Of a DNA stretch of 64,000 nt, positions 10,751 through 20,565 are shown one piece after another (positions within the stretch are counted from its first letter, which is position 1; every line of letters begins with the position of its first letter). The position numbers and the translations under genes were made by a program. Origin of the DNA: Nilaparvata lugens. Taxonomy: Eukaryota; Arthropoda; Insecta; Hemiptera; Delphacidae. Below the pieces are notes generated by a model, which saw nothing but the letters and a program-made list of their open reading frames with translations, was not told where the DNA came from and made no database searches. The stretch spans positions 8,403,978 through 8,467,977 of the forward strand of contig NC_052518.1 in NCBI RefSeq assembly GCF_014356525.2, written 5' to 3'.

Positions 10751-11279
10751 AGAAATTAAGTTTAGAAGATAGGTAATTCATATGAGAATCCCACTTTAAA
10801 TGTCTATCCACCATCACTCCCAAGTTTAATTTCAGTGTAACATCATTTACAGTGTAATTTTCCATTTACAAACCTATTCATTTATCCATCAATTCCCACT
10901 AACACTTTTTATTTTACTTCTCTCTTACAATCTTAGCACATAACATAAATTGAATTTCCTGTTCCTTGAACGAAACAATCAACATCTTTTCAGCTGAAGA
11001 TGTGGGAAGTGTTGCCATTCTGGTTCTGCAATTTGAATGTATTCTGAACAAATATAGTGGTATTAACAACTAAGCTAAGGGTACAACCACATTGAAAGCG
11101 GAGCGGAGCGTGACGTGGTCAGAGCATTCATGATACACACAGGAAACGTCTGAGCGTCAAACGTCTGAGCGTCAAGCGTCTGAGCGTCAAGCGTCAAGGG
11201 CCTAGAAAATGGCGTTGTCTAGTTTGCACGGACATTATTTTGTGAGAATAATTACTTAAAGTATTGGATATTAGCTAAG

Positions 11280-11895
11280 ATGGAGATGGAGATAAGAGAG
11301 ATTAGATAAGATAAGAGAGATGGAGGGCTTGATGTAGAAATACAGCATAGAATAAATTGTGGATGGATGAACTGGAGAAAAACGAGTGGTGTTCTTTGTG
11401 ATAAGAGAGTGAATTGTCAAATGAAGGGAAAAGTGTATAGATCAGTTGTGAGGCCAGCTATGCTGTATGGAACAGAAACATGGCCCATTTCAAAGAAACA
11501 GGAACGAAAGATGGAAGTGACTGAGATGAGAATGTTAAGATGGATGTGTGGGTTTACAAGAAGAGATAAAATAAGAAATGAATTGATCAGAGGCACTGTA
11601 AAAGTTGGACTACTGGGAAAGAAAATGCAGGAGTCAAGGATGAGGTGGTTTGGGCATGTACAGCGACGGGAGGAGGATTATGTTGGACGAAGAGTGCAGG
11701 ATTTGGTTTTGGATGGTGTGAGAGGACGAGGTAGACCTAGGATGAGGTGGGGAGATAGAATAGCGGCTGACTTGCAGGAGAGTGGTTGGAGGAGAGAGGA
11801 AGCATTGGATAGGGCTTTGTGGAGAGGCAGACTAAGAGAAAGGAATGCCGACCCCATTTAAATGGGATAAGGCACAGCCAAAGAAGAAGAAGAAG
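11280..11895 (+). mobile_element. 5'-truncated LINE with (AAG)n tail and 17-bp target duplication
   Basis: The insert is flanked by ATTGGATATTAGCTAAG at 11263-11279 and 11896-11912, a clear target-site duplication. The open frame 11367-11861 carries the C-terminal region of a non-LTR reverse transcriptase: LYGTETWPISKKQERKME, MRMLRWMCGFTRRDKIRNE, RMRWFGHVQRREED, RGRGRPRMRWGDRI, then a stop and a CAAAGAAGAAGAAG tail. The retained 3' end and short repeat tail are normal for target-primed insertion. Clade is not resolvable from this piece; it is unrelated to LINE A and B nearby. Confidence 0.88.
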
Positions 11896-11897
11896 AT

Positions 11898-12125
11898 TGG
11901 ATATTAGCTAAGCCTGATAGGACAAAGTGGGTTAATGAAATTAACTTAAATCGTCGACTATTTGGTGAATATCATCATCTGTTTAATGTGTTAAGAAAGC
12001 ATGAGTCCCAATTTTTTGAGTAGCCTACTAAATGCGAATGTCAACTTCAACCTTTGGAAAAACAAGTCACTAATTGGAGGAATCAAATATCTGCTGAAGA
12101 AAGACTTGTAATTAAAAATTAATTA
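11898..12125 (+). pseudogene. N-terminal remnant of a PIF/Harbinger transposase
   Basis: The plus frame from 11898 reads WILAKPDRTKWV, then NEINLNRRLFGEYHHLFNVL, RKHESQFFE and a stop. In the same frame after the stop come LEKQVTNWRNQISAEERLVI. The order 'R-x-x-W-V ... R..FGEYH.L...LR....FF ... TNWR.PIS.EERL' is the conserved N-terminal part of Harbinger nucleases. The catalytic part is missing, replaced by the AT-rich stretch and a LINE 3' UTR. Confidence 0.7.
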
Positions 12126-12189
12126 CAAAGTTGTGTTTGCGTTTCTTCAATGGTTCCTAATTTTTCTAATAACTCAATATTAATCGTTA

Positions 12190-12335
12190 CAAATGGTAAT
12201 AGAGTGGAATATGTCTAATTAATTTATTAACAAGTTGTTCTTTGCCGGTAGTGCCATCTTTTTAATTTGGAATGTTTATTTTATTAATCTGTATTATTTT
12301 GAGGCAAATAAATGAATTTAAATTTGAATTCACGC
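12190..12335 (+). mobile_element. LINE 3' UTR fragment
   Basis: TTGTTCTTTGCCGGTAGTGCCATCTT ... GAGGCAAATAAATGAATTTAAATTTGAATT. Its inverse complement (GGCACTACCGGCAAAGAACAAC) is at 41978. The AATAAATGAATTT end fits a LINE 3' terminus. It lies inside the Harbinger element. Confidence 0.5.
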
Positions 12336-13284
12336 CATCTAAATTCAAAATTTAAAGTTTTCATGTTTGTTTTGGACTAAAATCTTATAAAAATTGTGCA
12401 CGTGAAATTCTAACCTTATCTTGGACTTTGTCACCAATACATTTGGAATAAAAATAGCACAAGGACTACCTTATTATTTTATCTGCCAATGTTATTACAT
12501 ATAACTGTAATTTTCATTGTAAATATATAATTAACACTAAGGTAACCATATTTCATAGAAATATGAATGAAATGGATTAGAATAGCCTTACTTTTGATTT
12601 CAAAGTGCAATAGATGAATGTTCTCTTTTGAATAATCAAATAATACACATTACAGGGGAATTTGAGCAAACATTAAATGAATATACTAGTGTACTAGATG
12701 GTGGGAAAATGTAGTAGATCAAGTGCATTATCATGTAGGCCTACAGTAGTAGGGCACTCGCATTTTGACGCTTTGATACTCCGCGCGTAGACGCTCCAAA
12801 AAACAAACCAGCTTGTTCCAAAGTTTGACGCCACGCTCCGCTCCGCTCTGCGAGTAGACGCTTCCAGTGTGTTGCAGCTCATTACTTAACATGATATTGT
12901 TCACGACGCTCCTCACCGCCACGCCAAGCTCCGCTCCGTTCCGCTTTCAGTGTGGTTGTACCCTAAGGCTAACTAACAACAGGCTAAGCCTCGAATGTTT
13001 TTCTTTAGATTTCATATTTGAATAGTCAGCGACTATTGATTATTGATAATCTATTATGTTTTATATTTTTTTGTTTCAATCAAGTGTTTTTCTGTAAGTA
13101 TTGGAGGTACAATTTGATTAAATTCAAGGGTTGAAAACCCAAGAGATTCACCAGTTACATCATATTTTCAGTTTACTGAATACTGTTTGGATCGAATTGT
13201 TAACCTCTTTGGAAATACTGACTTGAAGTAGCTTTGGAAATGCTGATTGGATTAGATTTTTCTTATACCTGACTTATAAAATAT

Positions 13285-13445
13285 TTTCATGCAAGCCCAT
13301 AGATAGATAGATAAAGAATTTATTTTTCACTTCAAAAAACAAAAAAAAAAAAGATCAAATCAAATACAATATCATTCGTCACCAATCAATACAATAGTTC
13401 ATAATAATCCGAAAATTCTTAGGCATAGCCGAAGCCGGAGTTGAT
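13285..13445 (-). mobile_element. LINE 3'-end fragment with TAGA tail
   Basis: CATAGATAGATAGATAAAGAATTTATTTTTCACTTC followed by an A-rich run and ATACAATATCATTCGTCACC. The TTTATCTATCTATC ending read on the minus strand fits a LINE 3' tail. No coding part remains. Confidence 0.4.
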
Positions 13446-14300
13446 AGTTATTTTATCTATATCTCATCCTTATCTTCTAGTTTTGGTCAAAGTTCTCACA
13501 GTACAGAGTGAACGGGCTGCACAATGTCATGCGATAGCACTCAATAAACTTTATAAGGCAACTGGGAGGTTAGCACTAACAGTCACTCATAGCACAGTAG
13601 TCCGTCTATGCTTGGAATCTTATCATTTTCAGTTCATTTGAGAAACCTGAATCATTATTATAGAGATGAACTACACATTGATACAAAGTAAATTATTCAT
13701 GCAAGCCCATATGACTGGATATATCAAGTTTGACAACACAGTCGATGCAGAGTTATCAATTTGAATACATTCACTCATATGGAATCACATTAGAAGATTG
13801 AAATTCCACACAATTTGGCAACACGGATATTTCATCCAAATCTCAACTGTTTTATTCAGAGTATAGATATAGAATTACAAGAGGCATCACCCTTCGTTGC
13901 ATGTTTTATTTATTGGTAATTTCACAACATAAATGTGTGTGATTGAATGAGTATATCCCCTGGTTTCAATCGATACGGTACTATTTTAATTCAAATCAGA
14001 TCAAAGATGAGTTTATTTCCATTAGACATAAATACAAAGGAAGGTTTACATTGAAAGTTACAGGAGGTAAGTTACCCATTGATTGGCAATGCCTGAGTTG
14101 GAGGGGAAATTCAAACATACCTAATTTAATATTACAATAAGTACGTCATTAAAATGATAGGGAGAGAAAGGTAACCTTGTGTGCTATTCCTCTCCCAAAT
14201 TTAGGTAAGCCGAAATAGGTTGTCTTGTTCTTCAGTCTCTTTCAAGTTCTTCACTTTACAACATTTTCAGTCCTTGAATATTCCCACAAACCAGATGTAA

Positions 14301-14465
14301 AGGTGCGTACAGATATAGGCGCCACGAACATGAGCAATTCACTTTTAATCAGATGATGCCAAGCTTTTTATATCTGTATCTTACAGTTTCTGTAAAAATA
14401 TAGATATAGTCAGCTGATTAAAAGTGGATTGCTCATGTTCGCGGCGCGTATATCTGTACGCACCT
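14301..14465. mobile_element. 165-bp MITE, copy 1 (AGGTGCGTACAGAT termini)
   Basis: Inverted ends AGGTGCGTACAGATATA ... TATATCTGTACGCACCT, with a further inverted block GAACATGAGCAAT / ATTGCTCATGTTC. An identical-length copy lies at 55317-55481. Flanks here are TAA and TTA, compatible with a degraded Harbinger-type 3-bp target duplication. Confidence 0.88.
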
Positions 14466-14944
14466 TTAGATGCTTTAAAACCAAACATAGAAAAAATATT
14501 TCCCATTATTATAATGATTTATTATACGCTGAAAAACAAGTTGAGACTAGAACAAAATCTACATGTTGCCAAATTGCGCGAAATTTTTCATGCAAGGCCA
14601 GTCATGATATATCCTGTCATGAAATATAACAATTTCGCACAATTTGGCAACGCTGATACCTTGTCCAAGTCTCAACTATAGTTAGAGTTATAGCTTTATA
14701 AGTATAGTTTAGTTAACTATGTGGCGAATCATCTGCTATTTTCCACACATGTGAAACATGTGTGTTAGTTTGCTTATTAGTCATTATCAATATTTTCAGT
14801 TAAATATTTGTATCACAGCATTAAAGTTCACTAATTCATTAAATCGTATTTGAAGTATTTTATATTACCTATCGATTAAATTTCCTATATTGGTGACCCC
14901 GACGTGATAACCTATAATAGTGATAGTTTTAATCAGAGTATAGA

Positions 14945-15420
14945 TTAGATTAGATTTTTATCATGTCCTGAACATCCACAATAGTGGACAGAGGATGGGT
15001 CAACATTCAACTTATATAGATAAAAAACACATAATAAAATGTTTAAACAGGAAAATCAGTCGTATAGATCACTCAGACTAGTAAACCCGCTTTAGCCTAC
15101 ATAATCACATACAGGACATAGTTAGGCAGTCCAATTATAAAACTCATCTAATGAATAAAATGGTCTCTCAACCAGCCAATCTCTGAGTTTAATTTTGAAA
15201 TTCCTGATGTCCAAATCTTTTAGGTTGGCCGGTAGAGAATTATAAATTTTTGGCCCGCTATACTGTGGCGACTTTTCAAAGAGAGTGGTTCTGTGAGCAT
15301 GTTGGAGTGGCGGGTATTATAATTATGTGAATCTCCATGGCGGCTGAAAATGTTAGTATTTTTCTTAACATAGGTACATATCTCTAGGATATAGTGTTAT
15401 GAATAGTTCACACATAGTGG
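14945..15420 (-). mobile_element. LINE fragment, C-terminal RT region
   Basis: The minus-strand reading gives SRHGDSHNYNTRHSNMLTEP followed by a PLSLKSRHSIAGQKF-like stretch. This is the N-x-NTRH tail of Jockey/CR1-like LINEs, with stop codons between blocks. The fragment ends about 40 bp from the first ref(2)P coding exon, inside the intron. Confidence 0.65.
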
Positions 15421-15463
15421 TGGATATTGCTTAAATAAATTCGATGTTTCTAGTTGAACGTAC

Positions 15464-15660
15464 CGATCCAATAGATCGTGAAGCTCTGGTCGCGCAGAGA
15501 GGGGAAAATGTTCTCGATTTTGTCGTGGACCTGGTGAAATCCGAACTCGTCATTGATGAACGCATTCTTTTCGATGCAGAATCGGCGGATCTCGTTCGAT
15601 CCATCCGTCCTCTGCAAGTAGATCTTGAACGGCGATGTTTCAACCATCTTCAGAATGCTC
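15464..15660 (-). CDS. ref(2)P: Ref(2)P / sequestosome-1 homologue, first coding exon (start of PB1 domain)
   Basis: On the minus strand the exon follows a strong acceptor (TTTGCTGTTTTTGTACAG, ending at 15661) and starts with 13 nt of 5' UTR. The ATG is at 15647, and 61 codons plus one base follow to a GTACGT donor. It encodes MVETSPFKIYLQ ... NEIRRFCIEK ... DKIENIFPSLRDQSFTIYWI. K8 of the first strand and the EIRRF basic cluster (residues 19-23) are the basic face of a PB1 domain. IFPSLR-x-x-x-F matches the helix and third strand of p62, where the human protein reads LFPALR. The split codon G|AT joins the exon at 3036-3167 and provides the first Asp of the acidic OPCA motif. With both faces present it is a type I/II PB1, able to form head-to-tail filaments. 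An upstream non-coding exon is implied but I did not find it. Confidence 0.9.
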
Positions 15661-15872
15661 CTGTACAAAAACAGCAAACTTTCTTTGTTATAGCACAACC
15701 TTCTACCACAACAATTTTCATAAATGAAGACAATCTATCAAATCTTATTATAATAAGAATATTTAAGAAGATTTTTTGTAGATTTAAGAAGATTTATTAA
15801 GATTAATCTTAATCTTTTTATATTATTATTAGATGAATGAAAAAATTAAACGAGATTAAAAAAATTGAATTA

Positions 15873-16722
15873 CAGTAGAGCACCGATTATGATTAGCTCA
15901 TTGATGCATGACTACTACTATCAAAATACTACTATCATTGGCTTACTACTTTCAAATTTCGGAAAGGGAACAGTTTTGGGCTAGGCCTGTTGATCCTTTC
16001 CTAATCATGTATTTGATCTGTGCATTGGTTAATGTAAATGAATAAATGACAGTGTCTGGATAACTGATAATTATAAATTTTATTCCCATTCAAATACAAA
16101 CAAGCAATCTAACCAATAAAATGTACATGATATTCGAGAATACATTATATAAAATTTACTACAGATATAAATTAAAATTTTTCGGAAATTCTAGAGCAGA
16201 TAATGATCCGCACAAAAACAACAAACAAAAAACACCAGGGTGATGATCCGCATAATCGATACCTAACTTAATTTTACCCTAGTTTTCAAGTGTAGAAGTA
16301 CCATTAAAACTTAGTCTGGCCTACTTATTAGTACGTGTTATTTATGTAATAGGACTAGTATACACTTATCTTCTATTCACATTCTAGTTAGAATAGACAC
16401 AATGATGTGTAATTCAATAAAGTAGTAAAAAATTTCATTATGAAACCCTTGCAGAGCACAGGTTACCTTCTAATATGTGATTAAAAGTAATGCAATAATC
16501 AACCAACCACAAATTAAATAAGGTATACAGTAGAAATCTTTCATTAAGTTTTCATTATCAATCAAATCTTTCATTTATAAAAATATTATACTGCACCTTG
16601 ATTGCGTCGGACCACAAATAGCCGCTTGAAATACAGAATAGGTTAGGTTTTTAGGAGATTACAAAATTATTTTGTTACTGGTATATCACCCAGCAGACGT
16701 TCGGATAATCGGTGCTCTACTG
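15873..16722. mobile_element. 850-bp non-autonomous pogo/Tigger-like element
   Basis: The termini CAGTAGAGCACCGATTAT and ATAATCGGTGCTCTACTG are perfect 18-bp inverted repeats, each flanked by TA (15871-15872 and 16723-16724). TIRs starting CAGT with a TA target are typical of pogo-type Tc1/mariner elements. There is no transposase coding sequence inside. It inserted about 210 bp upstream of the first known ref(2)P coding exon (minus orientation), so it lies in the 5' intron or flank. Confidence 0.85.
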
Positions 16723-17130
16723 TATTAAATTTATTATTTTTCAATTTTCTACAAACTAAATTTAACTAGACTACGCCAACCATTGCTTAATTTTTCAAAG
16801 TTCTATAACCTAGAAAAATTCATGAAAACAGTTCTGGTCCTGATCTTCCCCTTTTGGGAGGGGGGGTGAGGATCTTGGTAGTCTACTTCTCCCCACCAAG
16901 ATCGATGTTTATTTTCAAAAATTGTTGTGCAGTGGTATGGACGCCACCTAAGTGCGAGTGGAAAGAAAGCCACCTGCTCATTTTCAGCAATGATGGACCC
17001 ATTTTCAAAAATTGGTATTTATTAAAGTAAAAATGCAAAATGAACAACCTTTATACCAATGGAAAGAGAAAATTTCAAAGTTTTTTTCAATACCTGACCA
17101 AGTGTTCAATATGGTTTCCGGCTGCTGCAC

Positions 17131-17262
17131 GATCTGCGGAACCGTATCACTGCTGCCGTGCACTCAATAACACCAGATACGCTTTCTCGCGTGTGGGACG
17201 AGTTCGGCTACCGTGTAGATGTTTGCCGTGCAGTAGCCGGAGGCCACATTGACACTTGTAAG
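17131..17262 (+). pseudogene. C-terminal end of a Tc1/mariner-superfamily transposase
   Basis: The plus frame reads LRNRITAAVHSITPDTLSRV, then WDEFGYRVDVCRAVAGGHID. The pattern 'L..RI..A...ITP..L..VW.E..YR.DVCR...G.HIE' is the conserved last part of many arthropod transposases related to Tc3/IS630. The catalytic domain is missing upstream, so it is a relic. Confidence 0.75.
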
Positions 17263-17349
17263 GTATTAAAAATAAACTTTGAAACTTTCTATTTCCATTG
17301 TATTATATTTAATTATCATAATAATTATATCTTGTTATACTAACACTAT

Positions 17350-17993
17350 CTCACTCTCTTGACAGAAACACCCTTTTGGCAGTTTATTATGCTTATGCCT
17401 ATTCCCACTTGAGCTATGGGACAATTTTTGGGGGAAATTCAGATGATGGCCACAAAATCTTCATTATCCAGAGGAAGATATTAAAAGTGATTTGTGGATT
17501 ACGAGCAAGAGACTCTTGTAAAACGTATTTTAAAGACCTTACACTGCATCTATATCAATTGCAAGTTTTTGCTAAACATTCACTAATTTCACTTGTGCAC
17601 GAATAGAAAACCTGATTGCCTACCCAATTCATAGGCGCACATTCATGGAAAAAACTCCCTTTTACGCCGGAATGAGATTTTACAATAAATTACCAGCAGC
17701 CATTAGAGACATAAATTCCGTAATTTTTTTCAAAAAAGCAGTTAGAACATTATTCTAATTGAAAAAACCGTGTACTCCATTTCACAATTTTAATTTAGTA
17801 GATATAGACAATATAAACAATTATTGTGTATACATTAAGGCATTCTATGTATAATCATGCATTTTTTATTATTACTTTACTTGACAATACTGTTTAGTAA
17901 TAATATACTAATTAAGATTTAGTAATATTGACATGTCACCAGTCATATGAGTGAAACTCAAACTTGATGTAATGTGACAATGAATAAATAAAT
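17350..17993 (+). mobile_element. LINE fragment, C-terminal RT region and 3' end
   Basis: The plus frame gives LLAVYYAYAYSHLSYGTIF, IFIIQRKILKVICGLRARDS, YFKDLTLHLYQLQVF and a stop at 17604. Further LINE-like text (AMRFYNKLPAAIR-type) follows with frameshifts to about 17755. The 3' UTR ends GACAATGAATAAATAAATA at about 17993. It is nested in the 16990-18063 element. Confidence 0.7.
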
Positions 17994-18074
17994 AGGTATA
18001 AAGGTTTTCCATTTTGCATTTTTACTTTAATAAATACCAATTTTTGAAAATGGGTCCATCATTTAGAAAGGCCC

Positions 18075-18410
18075 TGTTTTCTTGCGGCCTCTTACTTATC
18101 CTGGCGCAACACCCCGATGTAGGCTTTGGCCTCCTCCACAATCATCCTCCAACTATCTCTGTCTTCCGCCTTCCACCCCCAGCCCCTGACTCCCATCACT
18201 CTCAGGTCCTTCTCCACATCCTGCTTCCATTGTACTCTCGGCCTTCCTCTTCTTCAGGCTGCATCTAATTTTTCATACAACATGACTTTTTGTATCCTGT
18301 TCTCAGTCATTCCACGTGTCCCAGCCAGCTTATACTTCTAAACTTGATGAACCGAGTTGAAATTCTAGCGGCCTCTACCAGGGTTTATGATGACATAACC
18401 AGACTGCTGA
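18075..18410 (-). mobile_element. LINE fragment, extreme C-terminus
   Basis: On the minus strand the text from about 18270 to 18090 reads [20 protein letters not shown], then [20 protein letters not shown]. This is the 'GRPR..W...V..DL...G...W...A.DR..WR..V..A' ending of one LINE group, also seen in other form at 39068-39385 and 41590-41830. The plus-strand open frames here are antisense artefacts. Confidence 0.7.
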
Positions 18411-18419
18411 ATATGTGGT

Positions 18420-19090
18420 AATTTATGCTATGAACCTGCTGTTGGTTTGTGAAAAAAGAAAACTAAGGATAAGGAAAAATAAGTGGTTGATAACGTCAAT
18501 TCATTAAGGTGAAATTTCACATTTTCTTCATCTGCTTTATATATTTTTTATTTATTGAGTTGTTTTAAAACATTCTAGATTGACTGCAACGGTTTTTATT
18601 TTAATTTCCCATTTGTAGGTTGATTGTACCATCAAGTTGAATGCAAAAGTTGAACATATGTTATGAAACATCTTGTTCATCAAGTTCAAAATATGAAGTT
18701 TTAAATCGACAAAATTTGAATTCAAGAAAACTTGAAGAATGGTTTACATTGGTAGTAAAGTGGATTCAAGTTTATGGTTTTGTAGTTTAAGAGTTTTCTT
18801 TATCTACGGGAGTTTGTCTACCCTAGATGACTAGGGTAATGTGAACCCTACATTGGAAGAATATGGAGTAGTTGACTGTACCACGGAGTAAGTCTTTCAC
18901 TATTTGTGATTTTATCAATATATAGCCCAATTGTTTCAAGTTGTAGGCTTCTACAAGTATTTTTACTTTTACAGTATTTTAGTTAGACCTGGTGCTAGTA
19001 GGTCACCCCATATGTCCAAATTATTACATGAATAGTATGCTTATTGGAATCAAAGGTCATCATGGGTCAACTAAATTATACTTAGAAAGT
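18420..19090. other. No recognisable feature
   Basis: AT-rich sequence without open frame, inverted repeat or known motif that I can support. Confidence 0.5.
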
Positions 19091-19094
19091 TTCT

Positions 19095-19395
19095 TGGTGA
19101 ATGCAGCATTCTTCAAGTATTAAATAAACAAGAAAGCATAATGCAAAATGTTTTACAGAAAATATGCATCATACAAATATTTTGATGTGTACAGACTAAA
19201 GCAATCAATTATTATGAAAAATAGTTTATGTAAAATAATATAATTATTGGAAGTAGGACAATTTGATTATCTTAGTGAATTCAGCATTCCTCAATCATTA
19301 AAGAAACGAGAAATCATAATGCAATATGATGCAATGTTTTACAGAAAATGTACATACGATTTGAATTGAATTATTATGATGTGTACAGAGAAAAT
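19095..19395 (+). repeat. Two diverged direct copies of a ~120-bp unit
   Basis: GAATGCAGCATTCTTCAA ... AAGCATAATGCAAAATGTTTTACAGAAAAT ... GATGTGTACAGA (first copy) and GAATTCAGCATTCCTCAA ... AAATCATAATGCAATATG ... TTTTACAGAAAAT ... GATGTGTACAGA (second copy). Old tandem duplication. Confidence 0.75.
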
Positions 19396-19417
19396 AATAT
19401 GTTGTGTGTTTGAATGG

Positions 19418-19433
19418 CGGGGGGGGGGGGGCG
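19418..19433. repeat. G homopolymer run
   Basis: About 14 consecutive G residues at GGCGGGGG...GCGG. A length-unstable tract in otherwise AT-rich DNA. Confidence 0.9.
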
Positions 19434-19559
19434 GCTGTCATCCACCACCTCAAGACTCTTATAACGTGCTAGACCCACAGTCACTGTTACCAACTTAATT
19501 TTGATTTTGCTGCACTGGTGCTCCATAATAACTCACTAACTATTTTGCGTTGTCATGCT

Positions 19560-19670
19560 GCAAATCTGGAGTACGCAAAGTACTCACTTTGCGCACTAGT
19601 GCGGAAAAGTGATACTTTGTGGCCTGCAATCAGTGCAGAAATGGTCACTTTCAGGGTATCTGTAGGAAAA
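19560..19670. repeat. Interspersed repeat with TTTGCGCACTAG core, copy 3
   Basis: ACTTTGCGCACTAGTGCGGAAAAGTGATACTTTG ... ATCAGTGCAGAAATGGTCACTTTCAGGG is the inverse of the 2215-2345 copy. Element class unknown. Confidence 0.65.
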
Positions 19671-19809
19671 GGGATTTTTCGGTGATGAGTGGAGAGATGA
19701 GAGGAGCAAAGCATCTTTGAATCTCATATGAAATGAACTACCTAATGATTATTTCAATTTGAATGCAAACATAAATTAGTCAATACTTTTGTTATATTTA
19801 ATTATTCAT

Positions 19810-19900
19810 TATAACTTGAAGATGGCTAAAATAAGCTGAAACCGGTCGATCTTTTAAAATATTCTAAATATATTTTATATAATAAAGGGTGCTTTATGTT
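19810..19900. repeat. Interspersed repeat with a GAAACCGGTC core
   Basis: GAAGATGGCTAAAATAAGCTGAAACCGGTCGATC followed by an AT-rich stretch. The GAAACCGGTC core is shared with the foldback family at 38.6-39.1, 46.8 and 55.8-57.3 kb, but the flanks differ. Confidence 0.4.
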
Positions 19901-20560
19901 TTTATGTGTTTTTAATAAATTATTCAAAATTGTATTTTGAGAAGTATAATTATCAGGCTTTGGGCAAAGGGGTGCAATTTTTTTGCATTAATTTTCATAA
20001 TCCCGTGTACCTCGAATTATTCTGCAATAGCCTAGAGTTGATTAAATTTTTGAAGAGTAACAATATTATGCATTTTTTTAAAGCATGTAACTTACATTTT
20101 GAATTTGGAAGACCAACTCTAAAACTTTTTTGAATTATTAAAATAAATAATTATATGTTTTTTTTTCTATAATACTATAAAATATTCTTCTGTATGCATG
20201 AAAGCATGTGCTGTAAAGCATGTGCTTTGTAGCAAATAAAATTAATTTATGTATTTAATGATTTATTATTATTTTCGTCATATCAGTATGTAATCAATAA
20301 CGTTCCGAGCTATCATGTTCTTATTTGGATAAATCAAATAATAAAAGATAATTATAATAGATTTTAATAGTAGTCAGTGATATTCAAGTCAATAATGTGT
20401 ATTCTTGTGAGTATATAAGAATGCCACATTGAATTATGCGGCCTTTTTGAATATACAGGTAAAAATAACATGTACTTTATTTAAACCCAATGTACTTTAT
20501 TTTTTAGGCCTGTGATTACCAATGTACTTTATTTTTCATAAAAAAGGTGTCAACCTTATG
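19901..20560. other. No recognisable feature
   Basis: AT-rich. The open frame 19906-20133 has no domain and sits in low-complexity text. TGTACTTTATTT repeats three times at 20471-20535. Confidence 0.5.
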
Positions 20561-20565
20561 TGTAA

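Larger units (their letters stand above)
9752..11392. repeat. 1.64-kb tandem duplication, right copy
   Basis: Second copy of the 8113-9751 block, offset 1639 bp. It carries one extra TAGA unit in the microsatellite near 10040 and lacks the 4-bp GACT seen in the left copy near 8265. Its left edge joins LINE A internally and its right edge runs on into the complete LINE insertion (11280-11895). Confidence 0.93.
11079..12963 (+). mobile_element. PIF/Harbinger-type DNA transposon, decayed, with nested LINE
   Basis: The left terminus GGGTACAACCACATTGAAAGCGGAGCGGAGCG and right terminus CGCTCCGTTCCGCTTTCAGTGTGGTTGTACCC-like text are inverted repeats of about 35 bp. Each is flanked by TAA (11076-11078 and 12964-12966), the 3-bp TWA target duplication typical of PIF/Harbinger. 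Just inside the left end are tandem GAGCGTC(AA) units. The interior encodes a Harbinger-like transposase start (see 11898-12125). No catalytic DDE core is present, so it cannot move by itself. Confidence 0.8.
3168..15463 (-). other. Intron of the ref(2)P homologue (12.3 kb)
   Basis: It is bounded by GTACGT at the donor (15463 downwards) and TTTCAG at the acceptor (3168 upwards). It holds most of the repeats described for 3.2-15.4 kb: LINE fragments, a 1.05-kb palindrome, a 1.64-kb tandem duplication and a Harbinger element. The call rests on the two exons joining in phase (G|AT) to restore one Asp codon inside the PB1 domain. Confidence 0.8.
16990..18063. mobile_element. DNA transposon remnant with ~70-bp inverted ends
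   Basis: ATGATGGACCCATTTTCAAA ... CCTTTATACC at 16990-17060 is inverted at 17994-18063 (GGTATAAAGG ... GGGTCCATCAT). Inside are a transposase C-terminus (17131-17262) and an inserted LINE fragment (17350-17993). I infer a nearly emptied cut-and-paste element. Confidence 0.7.

Noticed and set aside
14429..14681. Two overlapping open frames of 66 and 85 codons
   Set aside because: They run out of a MITE end into AT-rich sequence; no domain and no splice support.
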